Source: Stutzerimonas stutzeri (GTDB taxonomy: Bacteria > Pseudomonadota > Gammaproteobacteria > Pseudomonadales > Pseudomonadaceae). Taken from it: DNA of 64,000 nucleotides. The translations under genes and the position numbers were made by a program. Positions 20,470 to 29,107 of the stretch are shown piece after piece. Where the stretch lies: the NCBI RefSeq assembly GCF_024448955.1, contig NZ_JAMOIH010000004.1, forward strand, positions 248,001 through 312,000, read 5' to 3'. The notes below the pieces were generated by a model. That model did not search any database, was not told where the DNA came from, and saw nothing but the letters and a program-made list of their open reading frames with translations. The first letter of the stretch is position 1. Each line of letters opens with the position of its first letter.

Positions 20470-20560
20470 AGGGTGGGCTTCAGCCCACCAAAACCTGCCC
20501 CTGCCGGCGGGTTAAAGCCCACCCTACTTTCGAAACTGTAAAGCAACCCTTCCGGCATCC
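20470..20560. repeat. REP-type palindromic doublet, copy B
   Basis: The first palindrome is perfect: GGTGGGCT-TC-AGCCCACC at 20472-20489. A spacer ending CTGCC leads to the second, less perfect palindrome (GGCGGGTTAAAGCCCACC). The same tail as copy A follows (CTACTTTCGA, then AAGCAACCC and TTCCGG). The remainder of the 578-base leuA-adh gap holds no ORF I would support. Confidence 0.75.
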
Positions 20561-20792
20561 AGCCCTCTTGCGCAAAGCGTCGCGTCAATAGTCTTAGCGG
20601 TGGCAACCAAGTGAACCAACCCCGGCCAATGCCTCCCAACAGCGCCGAGCATCCGAGACACCCCTTCTCAGCATTACTTCCCAAATCCTTTCGACAGTAA
20701 TCTGTCATTCATCGCGAGAATCGTGCAAACGACGTCGCCGCCATCGGTATAAGCTTGGCCTCCAGCCCGGACATGCAAACACAGGAGCCGCC

Positions 20793-21848
20793 ATGAGCAA
20801 CGCCATCGGTTACGCCGCCCTCGACCCGAGCACACCGCTCGCCCCTCATTCGTTTTCGCGCCGCGCAGTCGGGCCGAACGACGTACAGATCGACATCCTT
20901 TACTGCGGTGTCTGCCACTCCGACCTGCACACCGCACGCAACGAATGGAACAACACCCTTTATCCATCCGTACCAGGCCACGAGATCGTTGGCCGCGTTA
21001 CCGCGGTCGGCTCGGCCGTATCGCGCTTCAAAGCCGGTGATCTGGCCGGCGTCGGCTGCCTGGTCGACAGCTGCCGCAGCTGTTCGTCGTGCGGCGAAGG
21101 CCTTGAGCAGTACTGCGAGAACGGTTTCACCGGCACCTACAACGGGTCGGCGTTCGGCGGCAGCGAGAATACTCTCGGCGGTTATTCGGACGTCATCGTG
21201 GTGGACGAAAAGTACGTACTGCGCATTAGCCACACCGATAATCTTGCCGCCGTCGCGCCGCTGTTGTGTGCCGGCATCACCACCTATTCACCGCTGCGCC
21301 AATGGAAGGTCGGCCCCGGCCAGAAAGTCGGTGTGGTCGGCCTCGGCGGCCTTGGCCACATGGCGGTGAAAATCGCCAACGCGATGGGCGCGAAGGTCGT
21401 GCTGTTCACCACTTCGCCTGACAAGCGGGAAGACGCCCTGCGCCTGGGTGCCTCGGAAGTCGTGGTATCGAAGAACAAGGATGAAATGGCTGCCCATCTG
21501 AACAGCTTCGACTTCATCCTCAACACCGTGGCCGCCCCGCATAGCCTCGATGCCTTCATGGCGTTGCTCAAGCGCGATGCCACCATGACCTTGGTGGGCG
21601 CACCGGCTTCTCCCCACCCGTCGCCAAACGTTTTCGGGCTGATCTTCAAACGCCGCCGGCTGGCTGGCTCGTTGATCGGCGGTATCGCCGAGACTCAGGA
21701 GATGCTGGATTTCTGCGCAGAGCACAGCATCGTTTCGGAGATCGAGATGATCCGCATGCAGGACATCAACGAAGCCTACGAGCGCATGCTCAAGAGCGAT
21801 GTGAAATACCGCTTCGTCATCGACATGGCCTCGCTCAAGTCCGCCTGA
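20793..21848 (+). CDS. Zinc-dependent alcohol dehydrogenase, YahK/CAD-like
   Basis: A 351-residue medium-chain dehydrogenase, probably reducing aldehydes with NADPH. The catalytic zinc motif CGVCHSDLH and GHEIVGRV are present. The structural zinc cysteines lie in VDSCRSCSSCGEGLEQYC, and the Rossmann loop is VGLGGLGHMAVK. The closest recognised type is E. coli YahK, a broad aldehyde reductase. CAGGAGCCGCC precedes the ATG. The upstream spacer is full of repeats and no operon partner is evident. Confidence 0.9.
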   Translation: MSNAIGYAALDPSTPLAPHSFSRRAVGPNDVQIDILYCGVCHSDLHTARNEWNNTLYPSVPGHEIVGRVTAVGSAVSRFKAGDLAGVGCLVDSCRSCSSCGEGLEQYCENGFTGTYNGSAFGGSENTLGGYSDVIVVDEKYVLRISHTDNLAAVAPLLCAGITTYSPLRQWKVGPGQKVGVVGLGGLGHMAVKIANAMGAKVVLFTTSPDKREDALRLGASEVVVSKNKDEMAAHLNSFDFILNTVAAPHSLDAFMALLKRDATMTLVGAPASPHPSPNVFGLIFKRRRLAGSLIGGIAETQEMLDFCAEHSIVSEIEMIRMQDINEAYERMLKSDVKYRFVIDMASLKSA

Positions 21849-21963
21849 GCCTACCGCTGGCGCGCCGGACCCAAGCGCGCCAGCCCCGCCCCCAAATGCA
21901 CGCCGGTCTTCCCTCTTTGCAGCCGAGCCGCTAAGGTCGCCGGCCTTCTGCTGAGGAGCCGGC

Positions 21964-22818
21964 ATGCTTTACCTGATCTTCGTAACCCTGCTCTGGGCGT
22001 TTTCTTTCAACCTGATCGGCGCTTACCTGGCCGGCCAGGTGGACAGCTATTTCGCGGTGCTTACCCGAGTGGTTATCGCCGGACTCGTGTTTCTCCCGCT
22101 CACCCGTTGGCGCGGCGTTGCGCCGGGCTTCATCGCAGGCGTAACGCTGGTCGGTGCGTTGCAGTTCGGCGTGACCTACCTGTGCCTGTATCTGAGCTTC
22201 AACGTCCTGACGGTGGCCGAGGTATTACTGTTCACGGTCCTCACGCCGCTGCACGTCACGCTGATCGACGACGCACTCAATCGACGCTTCAACCCTTGGG
22301 CGCTGCTGGCCGCGGCGGTCGCGGTACTCGGTGCGGGCCTTATCCGCTATGACGGGATTTCCAGCGATTTTCTCGGCGGTTTTCTATTGATGCAATTGGC
22401 CAATTTCACCTTCGCCGCCGGGCAGGTTGGCTATAAGCACCTGGCGCAACGCTATCCATCGGATGTCCCGCTCTATCGGCGCTTTGGCTATTTCTTCCTC
22501 GGTGCATTGGTAATCGTGCTGCCGGCCTGGCTGCTGTTCGGCGATGTCGACAAACTGCCTGGAACGGCAAGCCAATGGGGAGTACTGGTATGGATGGGTG
22601 TACTGGCCACGGCGTTAGGTCAGTTCTGCTGGAACAAGGGCGCTACGCTGGTGGACGCCGGCACGTTGGCAGTGATGAACAATCTGGCGGTACCGGTGGG
22701 GCTGGTTCTGAATCTATTGATCTGGGGTACGGACACAAATCTGCTGCTACTTGCCATCGGCGGGCTGATCATCCTTGCCTCTCTGTGGATCAATCGGCTG
22801 GGCCGACGAACGGCTTGA
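21964..22818 (+). CDS. EamA/DMT-superfamily permease
   Basis: A 284-residue inner-membrane protein with about ten hydrophobic segments arranged as two EamA repeats. The first begins LYLIFVTLLWAFSFNLIGAYL; the second starts near residue 145. Family members export metabolites or amino acids, and the substrate cannot be told from sequence. GAGGAG lies 7 bases before the ATG. The C-terminus is short and basic (INRLGRRTA). Confidence 0.85.
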   Translation: MLYLIFVTLLWAFSFNLIGAYLAGQVDSYFAVLTRVVIAGLVFLPLTRWRGVAPGFIAGVTLVGALQFGVTYLCLYLSFNVLTVAEVLLFTVLTPLHVTLIDDALNRRFNPWALLAAAVAVLGAGLIRYDGISSDFLGGFLLMQLANFTFAAGQVGYKHLAQRYPSDVPLYRRFGYFFLGALVIVLPAWLLFGDVDKLPGTASQWGVLVWMGVLATALGQFCWNKGATLVDAGTLAVMNNLAVPVGLVLNLLIWGTDTNLLLLAIGGLIILASLWINRLGRRTA

Positions 22819-22923
22819 TTAAATCGCCCAACTCTTTGTTTTTCATATGATTTTCTATCTGACATATCGGTAAGATGCGGCGCCCCGCATGGATGCATTT
22901 CTCAGCCAGTCGTCGAGATATCC

Positions 22924-23655
22924 ATGCGCCGTTTCAGCCTGTTCCTGCTCGTCCTGTTTTGCTCATCCAACGTTCAGGCCGAAGCGCCGCGCACCTTCCG
23001 CGAAGCGAAGAAGCTGGCCTGGCACATCTACGCCGAGCGGCCGGTAGATTTCTATTGCCACTGTGCCTTCAAGGGCAAGCGGATCGATCTCGCCAGCTGC
23101 GGTTACGTCCCGCGTAAACAACCCAAGCGCGCTGCACGCGTGGAATGGGAGCACATCGTTCCCGCCTGGGTGATCGGTCATCAGCGCCAATGCTGGCAAC
23201 AGGGCGGTCGCAAGCGCTGCACTTCGAGCGACCCGGTATTCAGCAAGGCCGAAGCCGATCTGCATAACCTGGTCCCGGTGGTCGGCGAGGTCAATGGAGA
23301 CCGCAGCAACTACGGCTTCGGCATGCTCAGCGAGAAGCCGACCCAGTACGGCGCGTGCCGGTTCGTAGTTAATTTCAAGCAACGCACCGCGATGCCGCCG
23401 GACTATAGCCGTGGCACCATCGCCAGAACCTATCTCTATATGAGTGAACGCTACGGTCTGCGTCTGTCGAAACAGGACCGGCGCCTCTTCGACATATGGA
23501 ATCGCCAGTACCCGGTGAGCGAGTGGGAGCGATGGCGTAACAACAGCGTCGCGTGTGTACAGGGCAATGCTAATCGCTATGTCGGCACTGTCGACCTACG
23601 TCGCTGCGCGAAGTCGAATTCTCGCTCGGCAACGGTAGGCGGCAAACGAGGCTAG
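22924..23655 (+). CDS. Endonuclease I family secreted nuclease
   Basis: A 243-residue protein with a signal peptide (RRFSLFLLVLFCSSNVQA). The catalytic beta-beta-alpha-metal motif is recognisable in EWEHIVPAW, and DLHNLVPVVGEVNGDRSN supplies the conserved Asn/Asp residues. Several cysteine pairs (CHC, QCW, RCT) suggest disulfides, as in EndA/Dns enzymes. It probably degrades DNA in the periplasm or outside the cell, and could influence DNA uptake, but nothing here ties it to competence. Confidence 0.92.
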   Translation: MRRFSLFLLVLFCSSNVQAEAPRTFREAKKLAWHIYAERPVDFYCHCAFKGKRIDLASCGYVPRKQPKRAARVEWEHIVPAWVIGHQRQCWQQGGRKRCTSSDPVFSKAEADLHNLVPVVGEVNGDRSNYGFGMLSEKPTQYGACRFVVNFKQRTAMPPDYSRGTIARTYLYMSERYGLRLSKQDRRLFDIWNRQYPVSEWERWRNNSVACVQGNANRYVGTVDLRRCAKSNSRSATVGGKRG

Positions 23656-23686
23656 ATCAGCGCGGCGTGCGTTAGCCGGAAGCTCG

Positions 23687-23713
23687 GTTAGCTCTGTTAG
23701 CTCTGTTAGCTCG
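23687..23713. repeat. Short tandem repeat, 9-bp unit x3
   Basis: GTTAGCTCT occurs twice and is followed by GTTAGCTCG, head to tail without gaps. A further GTTAGCCGGAAGCTCG lies just upstream. It is in the spacer after the nuclease gene. No gene or regulatory role was identified. Confidence 0.7.
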
Positions 23714-23887
23714 GTAGCAAGCGTTATGCTTCGCTGAAGCAAACAGCACGCATATTGCGCGCCGCCACGCGGGCACCGCATTCTCTAGCCTTGTTCGACC
23801 GGCGCGGCTCGGTGCGCTGCCGCCGGTTCCGTGCACGGCGCCTCAGACTGCGTGCCTCAAACGTCCGAAAACGGCTGGATAAACGTC

Positions 23888-24280
23888 ATGCTTTATCGAC
23901 TCGGCGCCGATGCAGTGTTGCTTCTGCACCTGGGTTTCATCATCTTCGTGTTGTTGGGAGGCCTGCTGGTCGCCTGGAAGCGCGGCTTCCTGGTGCTGCA
24001 TTTGCCGGCTGTCGCGTGGGGCATTTTCGTAGAGCTGACGGGCGGCCACTGCCCTTTGACCCATTGGGAGAATCTGCTGCGGCGGCTAGCGGGCAGTGCC
24101 GGGTATGAGGCGAGCTTCGTAGAGCATTATTTGCTGCCGTTGATCTACTCGGATTGGTTGAGCGTACCCGTGCAATACCTACTAGCTGCCGTGGTGGTGC
24201 TGGCCAATGTGCTGATCTATGGCTGGTTGGTGGCGCGCTGGCGGCGCAGCACCACGAAGACGCCGGGCCCGCGCTGCTAG
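23888..24280 (+). CDS. DUF2784 membrane protein
   Basis: A 130-residue protein starting at the ATG at 23888; an in-frame ATG at 23831 would add 19 residues. Three to four hydrophobic segments are visible (AVLLLHLGFIIFVLLGGLL, GFLVLHLPAVAWGIFVEL, VQYLLAAVVVLANVLIYGW). The conserved family pattern GGHCPLTHWEN is present. Function is unknown. Its stop codon and that of the convergent omega-amidase gene both lie in one CTAG palindrome (24277-24280). Confidence 0.82.
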   Translation: MLYRLGADAVLLLHLGFIIFVLLGGLLVAWKRGFLVLHLPAVAWGIFVELTGGHCPLTHWENLLRRLAGSAGYEASFVEHYLLPLIYSDWLSVPVQYLLAAVVVLANVLIYGWLVARWRRSTTKTPGPRC

Positions 24281-25071
24281 AACTTCAATTCGAACACGTC
24301 GCCGTCGTGATACGCAGGGAATTTCTCTCGGAACACCGCCAGATCTCGTGCGCGCAATGTCGTACGGAATACGCCATCGGAGTCACCCGCCTCCAGCACC
24401 GGATCGCCTAGATAATCCAGCACTTGGCTGTCGCCGCTGTACGGATAACCATTGCCGTCTTTTCCAACACGATTCACCGCCGCGACGTAGCAAAGATTCT
24501 CGATGGCACGAGCCGGAAGCAGCCGATTCCAGGCATTGCGGCGCGCAGCGGGCCAGTTGGCCGTATACAGCAGCAAATCGGTGTCGTGAGGATCACGGCT
24601 CCACACGGGGAAGCGCAGGTCGTAGCAGATCAAGGGCCGCACACGCCAACCATTGAGCTCGAATAGCGCCTGCTGGTCGCCAGCGGTGTAATGCTTGTGC
24701 TCGCCGGCCATGCGGAACAGATGGCGTTTGTCGTAGTGCGATATTTCGCCGTTCGGTCGCGCCCAGAGCAGACGGTTGCGGTGACTGCCGTCCGCAGCCT
24801 CGATGATGACGCTACCGGTGATCACCGCGTCCATACGTGCCGCCCGCTCTCGCAGCCAGGTGTAGGTCGGCCCTTCTTCCGGCTCGGCCAGCTCCGATGA
24901 ATTCATCGAAAAGGCCGTGGTGAACATTTCCGGCAATACGATCAGATCGGCACCGCGCGCCTGCTCCAGCAACTCATCGAAGCGCGCACGATTGGCGCTG
25001 GCGTCCTGCCAGACGAGTGTGGTCTGGATCAGCGCCAGTTCGAGATTGGGCAAGTCGTTCAGATCGCGCAT
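24277..25071 (-). CDS. Omega-amidase-like nitrilase-superfamily hydrolase
   Basis: A 264-residue carbon-nitrogen hydrolase with the Glu-Lys-Cys triad in LPEMF, YDKRHLF and ICYDLRFPVW. The closest recognised type is YafV/Nit2, which hydrolyses 2-oxoglutaramate or 2-oxosuccinamate. Its start overlaps the 3' end of the aminotransferase gene by 13 bases, so the two are almost certainly co-expressed. Together they fit the known glutamine transaminase / omega-amidase couple, in which the amidase removes oxoglutaramate and makes transamination irreversible. Confidence 0.88.
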   Translation of the reverse strand: MRDLNDLPNLELALIQTTLVWQDASANRARFDELLEQARGADLIVLPEMFTTAFSMNSSELAEPEEGPTYTWLRERAARMDAVITGSVIIEAADGSHRNRLLWARPNGEISHYDKRHLFRMAGEHKHYTAGDQQALFELNGWRVRPLICYDLRFPVWSRDPHDTDLLLYTANWPAARRNAWNRLLPARAIENLCYVAAVNRVGKDGNGYPYSGDSQVLDYLGDPVLEAGDSDGVFRTTLRARDLAVFREKFPAYHDGDVFELKF

Positions 25072-26207
25072 AGTCGTTCGGCTGCCTGGCGCAGCGTCTC
25101 CTCTCGTTTGGCGAAGCAGAAGCGGACCAGCCGCGATTGGGCAGGAGGCGTCTGGTAAAAAACCGAAATCGGGATGCTCGCCACGCCATGTTCACGCGTG
25201 AGCCACTCGGCCATGGCGACGTCGTCGAGATCCGGACGAATCGCCGAATAGTCGACCAACTGGAAATAAGTGCCCGCCGCACGAGTGAAGCTGAACCGCG
25301 ACCCGGCCAGCAGATCGCAGAACAGATCGCGCTTTGCCTGGTAGAAGGCTGGCAGCTCACTCAGGTGTTCAGGATGCGCGGCCATGAAGTCGGCTAATGC
25401 CCATTGCAGCGGCGTGACGCCGGTAAAGCTGACGTATTGATGCACCTTGCGTAGTTCGGCGCTCAATGCGGCTGGCGCCACTACATAGCCAGTCTTCCAG
25501 CCGGTGACGTGGTAGGTCTTGCCGAAGGAGCTGACGACGAACGCGCGCTGATACAGCTCTTCATGGCGCAGCACACTGGCGTGCTCGCGGCCATCGAATA
25601 CCAGATGCTCATAGACCTCATCGCTGAGCAGATAGATATCCCTGTCGCGCATCAACTCGGCCAGACGGTCCAGATCTGCGGCTTCGATCAGCGCGCCGCT
25701 CGGATTGTGCGGCGTATTCAGCACGATCATGCGGGTGCGTGGCGTGATCGTATCGGCCAACTTCTGCCAATCGATGGTGAACTCTGGCAGGCTCAGCGGC
25801 TGATGAATGCAGATGCCACCGGCCAGTTCCACTGCCGGCTCGTAGCTGTCGTAGCAGGGATCGAAAACGATGACTTCGTCGCCCGGGCGCACCACCGCGT
25901 GAATAGCGCAAAAGATCGCCTGGGTCGCGCCCGGCGTAATGGTGACTTCGCTATCGGCGCTCACCTGCCGTCCGTACAGACGTGCGATTTTCAACGCCAC
26001 CTGCTCGCGTAATGCCGGCAAACCGGTCATCGGTGCGTACTGGTTATGTCCGCCCATCACGTGACGGGCCACCGCATCGCGCAACGCATCGGGTCCGTCG
26101 AAGTCCGGGAAACCTTGAGACAGATTCAGCGCACCGGTCTGAGCCGCAAGCTGCGACATGGTGGTGAAGATGGTAGTGCCGACATTGGGCAATTTACTGA
26201 TGAGCAT
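25059..26207 (-). CDS. Methionine/glutamine-type aminotransferase (YbdL/MtnE-like)
   Basis: The protein has 382 residues from the ATG at 26207; the frame extends to 26261. It is a class I/II PLP enzyme with LNLSQGFPDFDGPDALRDAV near the N-terminus, NTPHNPSGALI, the PLP lysine in VSSFGKTYHVTGWKTGYVVAP, and RLVRFCFAK with the carboxylate-binding Arg. Related enzymes transaminate 4-methylthio-2-oxobutanoate to methionine with glutamine as amino donor. The overlapping omega-amidase gene supports that role. Kynurenine aminotransferase activity is an alternative. Confidence 0.88.
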   Translation of the reverse strand: MLISKLPNVGTTIFTTMSQLAAQTGALNLSQGFPDFDGPDALRDAVARHVMGGHNQYAPMTGLPALREQVALKIARLYGRQVSADSEVTITPGATQAIFCAIHAVVRPGDEVIVFDPCYDSYEPAVELAGGICIHQPLSLPEFTIDWQKLADTITPRTRMIVLNTPHNPSGALIEAADLDRLAELMRDRDIYLLSDEVYEHLVFDGREHASVLRHEELYQRAFVVSSFGKTYHVTGWKTGYVVAPAALSAELRKVHQYVSFTGVTPLQWALADFMAAHPEHLSELPAFYQAKRDLFCDLLAGSRFSFTRAAGTYFQLVDYSAIRPDLDDVAMAEWLTREHGVASIPISVFYQTPPAQSRLVRFCFAKREETLRQAAERLCAI

Positions 26208-26388
26208 GACGGGCTTCCAACAGGCCTGCCGTACGGGGGCTTCGACAGGGGGAAACAGCATAGCCGATCAAGGCCGCTCGAGACGAGGGTGTCCAGAATG
26301 ACAACCTCGGCTGTACAGTTGGTGCGACCGCGCGCAACGCCAGCCCCACAGCGCCCGTTGCCTGCTGATACTCACCAAGGAGTCCGCT

Positions 26389-27180
26389 ATGCCTATCCAA
26401 CCTGCCAGCCATTCCTGGAACGACCTGCGCGACCAGGCCGAACGGGCGCTTAGGAAGGAGCCGATCCTGGAAAGCATTGTTCAGCAGGTCGTGCTCGACC
26501 ATCCGGATTTCGGCTGCGCACTCGCCTATCGCGTCAGCCGCACGCTGGCAGATACGTCGGAACAAGCGAATGCGCTGTTCGACCGCTTCGCCAGCGAGCA
26601 TCGAGCGACTCCGCTGCTGGCCGATTTGGCCTGGCGCGACCTGCAGGCGATCGTCAGTCGCGATCCTGCGTTCGACACCGCGCTGGAAGTGCTCCTGTTT
26701 TCCAAGGGATTCCTTTCCCTACAGGCCTACCGTATCGGGCATCGGCTGCATCAACAGGGTGAGCGAATGTTGGCGATGTTCATCCAGGCACGCTGCAATG
26801 AACGTCTGGGCATCGACATCAATCCGGCCAGCCGGCTGGGCAGCGGAATCATGCTCGACCACGGTACGGGAATCGTCATCGGCGAAACGGCCGAGGTGGG
26901 CGACGATGTTTCGATCCTGCAAGGTGTGACGCTGGGCGGCACCGGCAAGGAAAGCGGCGACCGTCATCCGAAGGTGCGCAGCGGAGTGCTGATCGGCGCG
27001 GGCGCTAAGATCCTGGGCAACATTGAAATTGGCGAAGGCGCCAAGATCGGCGCGGGCAGCATCGTGCTGCATCCCGTTGCGCCCCACACAACCGTGGTGG
27101 GCAACCCGGCTCACCAGGTTGGCAAACCGAGGCACGCACGACCAGCCCTGGATATGGACCAGTCGTTCGACGAGGGCTAG
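26389..27180 (+). CDS. cysE: Serine O-acetyltransferase (long form, first of two)
   Basis: A 263-residue enzyme that acetylates serine for cysteine synthesis. The N-terminal helical SATase domain (residues 10-120) is followed by a left-handed beta-helix of hexapeptide repeats containing [20 protein letters not shown] and GGTGKESGDRHPKV. It resembles E. coli CysE in layout, whereas the second copy at 42639-43415 has a short N-terminal domain. The TAG stop is partly supplied by the MITE-like element: the element's first G is the last base of the stop codon. Without the element the frame would run 19 codons further. Confidence 0.92.
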   Translation: MPIQPASHSWNDLRDQAERALRKEPILESIVQQVVLDHPDFGCALAYRVSRTLADTSEQANALFDRFASEHRATPLLADLAWRDLQAIVSRDPAFDTALEVLLFSKGFLSLQAYRIGHRLHQQGERMLAMFIQARCNERLGIDINPASRLGSGIMLDHGTGIVIGETAEVGDDVSILQGVTLGGTGKESGDRHPKVRSGVLIGAGAKILGNIEIGEGAKIGAGSIVLHPVAPHTTVVGNPAHQVGKPRHARPALDMDQSFDEG

Positions 27181-27511
27181 GGTCTGTTGCCATTTCGTGC
27201 GCGGCCGCGCCGGAGCCTGTTTTTACGCGAGGCAAGGCCGCGCCCGCTCCCGGCGGGCTTGCGGCATTCACTCCATCCATGGAGATCGCACGAGAAGCGA
27301 CGTTTGGTTGTTCCAAATGAGCGTCAAGAAACGCCGCATCGCGCAAAAACAGGCCCGGCCCGAAGGGTTGCGCGGCAAATCTCGCCAGGCGGCGTTGGGG
27401 AACGACGCGGCCGGCCCAGGCCATTACCTGCGTCCCGCGCCTGGCGGAGCGCCGCCCGGCCTGGTGAGATTGGCGCAGCAACGCGGCTCGCGACGAAACG
27501 GCAACAGACCC
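27180..27511. mobile_element. MITE-like element 1 between cysE and der
   Basis: The 332-bp element has 19-bp terminal inverted repeats, GGGTCTGTTGCCATTTCGT at 27180-27198 and its inverse at 27493-27511 (18 of 19 match), flanked by TA on both sides (27178-27179 and 27512-27513). An inner inverted pair, GCCTGTTTTTRCGCGA, lies at 27215-27230 and 27339-27354 (15 of 16). A small hairpin TTTGG-TTGTT-CCAAA sits at 27303-27317. It encodes no transposase. It fills the whole space between two convergent genes and shares internal modules with the element at 62371-62584. Confidence 0.82.
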
Positions 27512-27518
27512 TATGGAC

Positions 27519-29000
27519 TCAGCGCTTCTTGTCCCGACGCTTCTTCTCGGCCTTCTTGTGGTGCGACATGAGGCGGCGCTTCTTGTTTACCTGACGATCG
27601 GTAAGAGTGTTCTTCTTGCCCTCGAACGGGTTTTCACCGCCCTTGTACTCGATGCGGATCGGCGTACCGACCAGCTTCAGGACACGTCGGTAGGTGTTCT
27701 CCAGATAGCGCGTGTAGGACTTGGGTATCGCGTCGACCTGGTTGCCATGGATCACGATCAGCGGCGGGTTGGCGCCCCCCAAGTGGGCATAGCGCAGCTT
27801 GATGCGACGGCCAGCGACCATTGGCGGCGCATGCTCGCGCACGGCATCTTCGAGAATCTGGGTCAGGCGGCTGGTCGGCCAGCGCGTAACGGCCGAGGTG
27901 AACGAGGCCTGCACGGACTTGTACAGATTGCCGACGCCAGTGCCGTGCTTGGCCGAAATGAAATGGATATCGGCGAACTCGACGAAGAACAGCCGTCGCT
28001 CCAGCTCCTTCTTCACGTAATCCTTCTCGCCGGGCTCCATACCGTCCCACTTGTTCAGCGCGATGACCAGTGCCCGGCCGCTGTCCAGCACGAAGCCGAG
28101 CAGGTTGAGGTCATGCTCGACCACGCCTTCGCGCGCATCCATGACGAAGATCACCACGTTGGCATCCTGGATCGCCTGCAGTGTCTTGACCACGGAGAAT
28201 TTCTCCACCGCCTCGAAGATCTTGCCGCGACGCCGCACGCCTGCGGTGTCGATCAGGGTGTACTTCTCCTCGCCACGCTCGAAGGGAATGTAGATGCTGT
28301 CGCGGGTGGTGCCGGCCTGGTCGTAGACGATGACCCGATCTTCGCCAAGCATGCGGTTGACCAGCGTCGATTTGCCGACATTGGGGCGCCCGATGATGGC
28401 GATCTTGATGCCATCCTTTTCGCTCGGCCCCGGAATACGCTTGAGCTCCTCGCCCTCGGCAACCGTCTCGCCCTCACCCTCGTCGCCTTCGGCTTCTTCT
28501 GCGTTGTCCTTCGGAAACGCACCGAGCGCCTGTTCCAGCATATGACTGATACCACGGCCATGGGCGGCTGCGATCGGCAGCGCATCGCCGAGGCCCAACG
28601 GGCTGAATTCGGCCCGTGCGATGTCCGGATCGATGCTGTCGACCTTGTTCACCACCAAGAAGTGGCGCTTATTCATCCTGCGCAGATGCTCGGCGATCAT
28701 CTGGTCGCCCGGTGTCATGCCGGCGCGCGCGTCGACCATGAACATCACCGCATCAGCTTCCTCCATGGCTTGCAGCGACTGCTCGGCCATCTTGGCATCG
28801 ATGCCTTCTTCATCCCCGGTCAGACCACCGGTATCGATAACGATATAGGTGCGGCCCTGCCATTTGGCCTCGCCGTACTGGCGATCTCGGGTCAGACCGG
28901 CGTACTCCGCGACGATGGCGTCACGGCTTTTGGTCAGGCGATTGAAAAGGGTGGATTTACCGACGTTCGGACGGCCCACCAGGGCGATTACGGGAACCAT
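27519..29000 (-). CDS. der: Ribosome biogenesis GTPase Der (EngA)
   Basis: A 493-residue protein with two tandem GTPase domains, each with a P-loop GRPNVGKST (near residues 8-17 and 199-208), DTGG/DTAG switch motifs and NKVD/NKWD specificity motifs. A KH-like C-terminal domain and basic tail ([14 protein letters not shown]) follow. Der is needed for 50S subunit maturation. The ATG at 29000 was chosen because it puts [13 protein letters not shown] at the start. It lies 107 bases downstream of bamB with a hairpin between. Confidence 0.97.
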   Translation of the reverse strand: MVPVIALVGRPNVGKSTLFNRLTKSRDAIVAEYAGLTRDRQYGEAKWQGRTYIVIDTGGLTGDEEGIDAKMAEQSLQAMEEADAVMFMVDARAGMTPGDQMIAEHLRRMNKRHFLVVNKVDSIDPDIARAEFSPLGLGDALPIAAAHGRGISHMLEQALGAFPKDNAEEAEGDEGEGETVAEGEELKRIPGPSEKDGIKIAIIGRPNVGKSTLVNRMLGEDRVIVYDQAGTTRDSIYIPFERGEEKYTLIDTAGVRRRGKIFEAVEKFSVVKTLQAIQDANVVIFVMDAREGVVEHDLNLLGFVLDSGRALVIALNKWDGMEPGEKDYVKKELERRLFFVEFADIHFISAKHGTGVGNLYKSVQASFTSAVTRWPTSRLTQILEDAVREHAPPMVAGRRIKLRYAHLGGANPPLIVIHGNQVDAIPKSYTRYLENTYRRVLKLVGTPIRIEYKGGENPFEGKKNTLTDRQVNKKRRLMSHHKKAEKKRRDKKR

Positions 29001-29035
29001 ACGGCTCTCCACTGCGATATTTCAGAAAACACGAA

Positions 29036-29056
29036 GGCCGCTGCAAGGCAGCGGCC
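29036..29056 (-). terminator. Hairpin between bamB and der
   Basis: A perfect 9-bp stem (GGCCGCTGC / GCAGCGGCC) with an AAG loop is followed on the minus strand by TTCGTGTTTTC. It could partly terminate the upstream operon before der. Confidence 0.5.
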
Positions 29057-29107
29057 GAATATTAAGCGTTCCGCCCAGGCGGAACAGCAGACGAATGACC
29101 GGGACGG

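Noticed and set aside
27023-27571. Open frames running through the spacer between cysE and der
   Set aside because: They are explained by the MITE-like element lying between the two genes and have no coding features.
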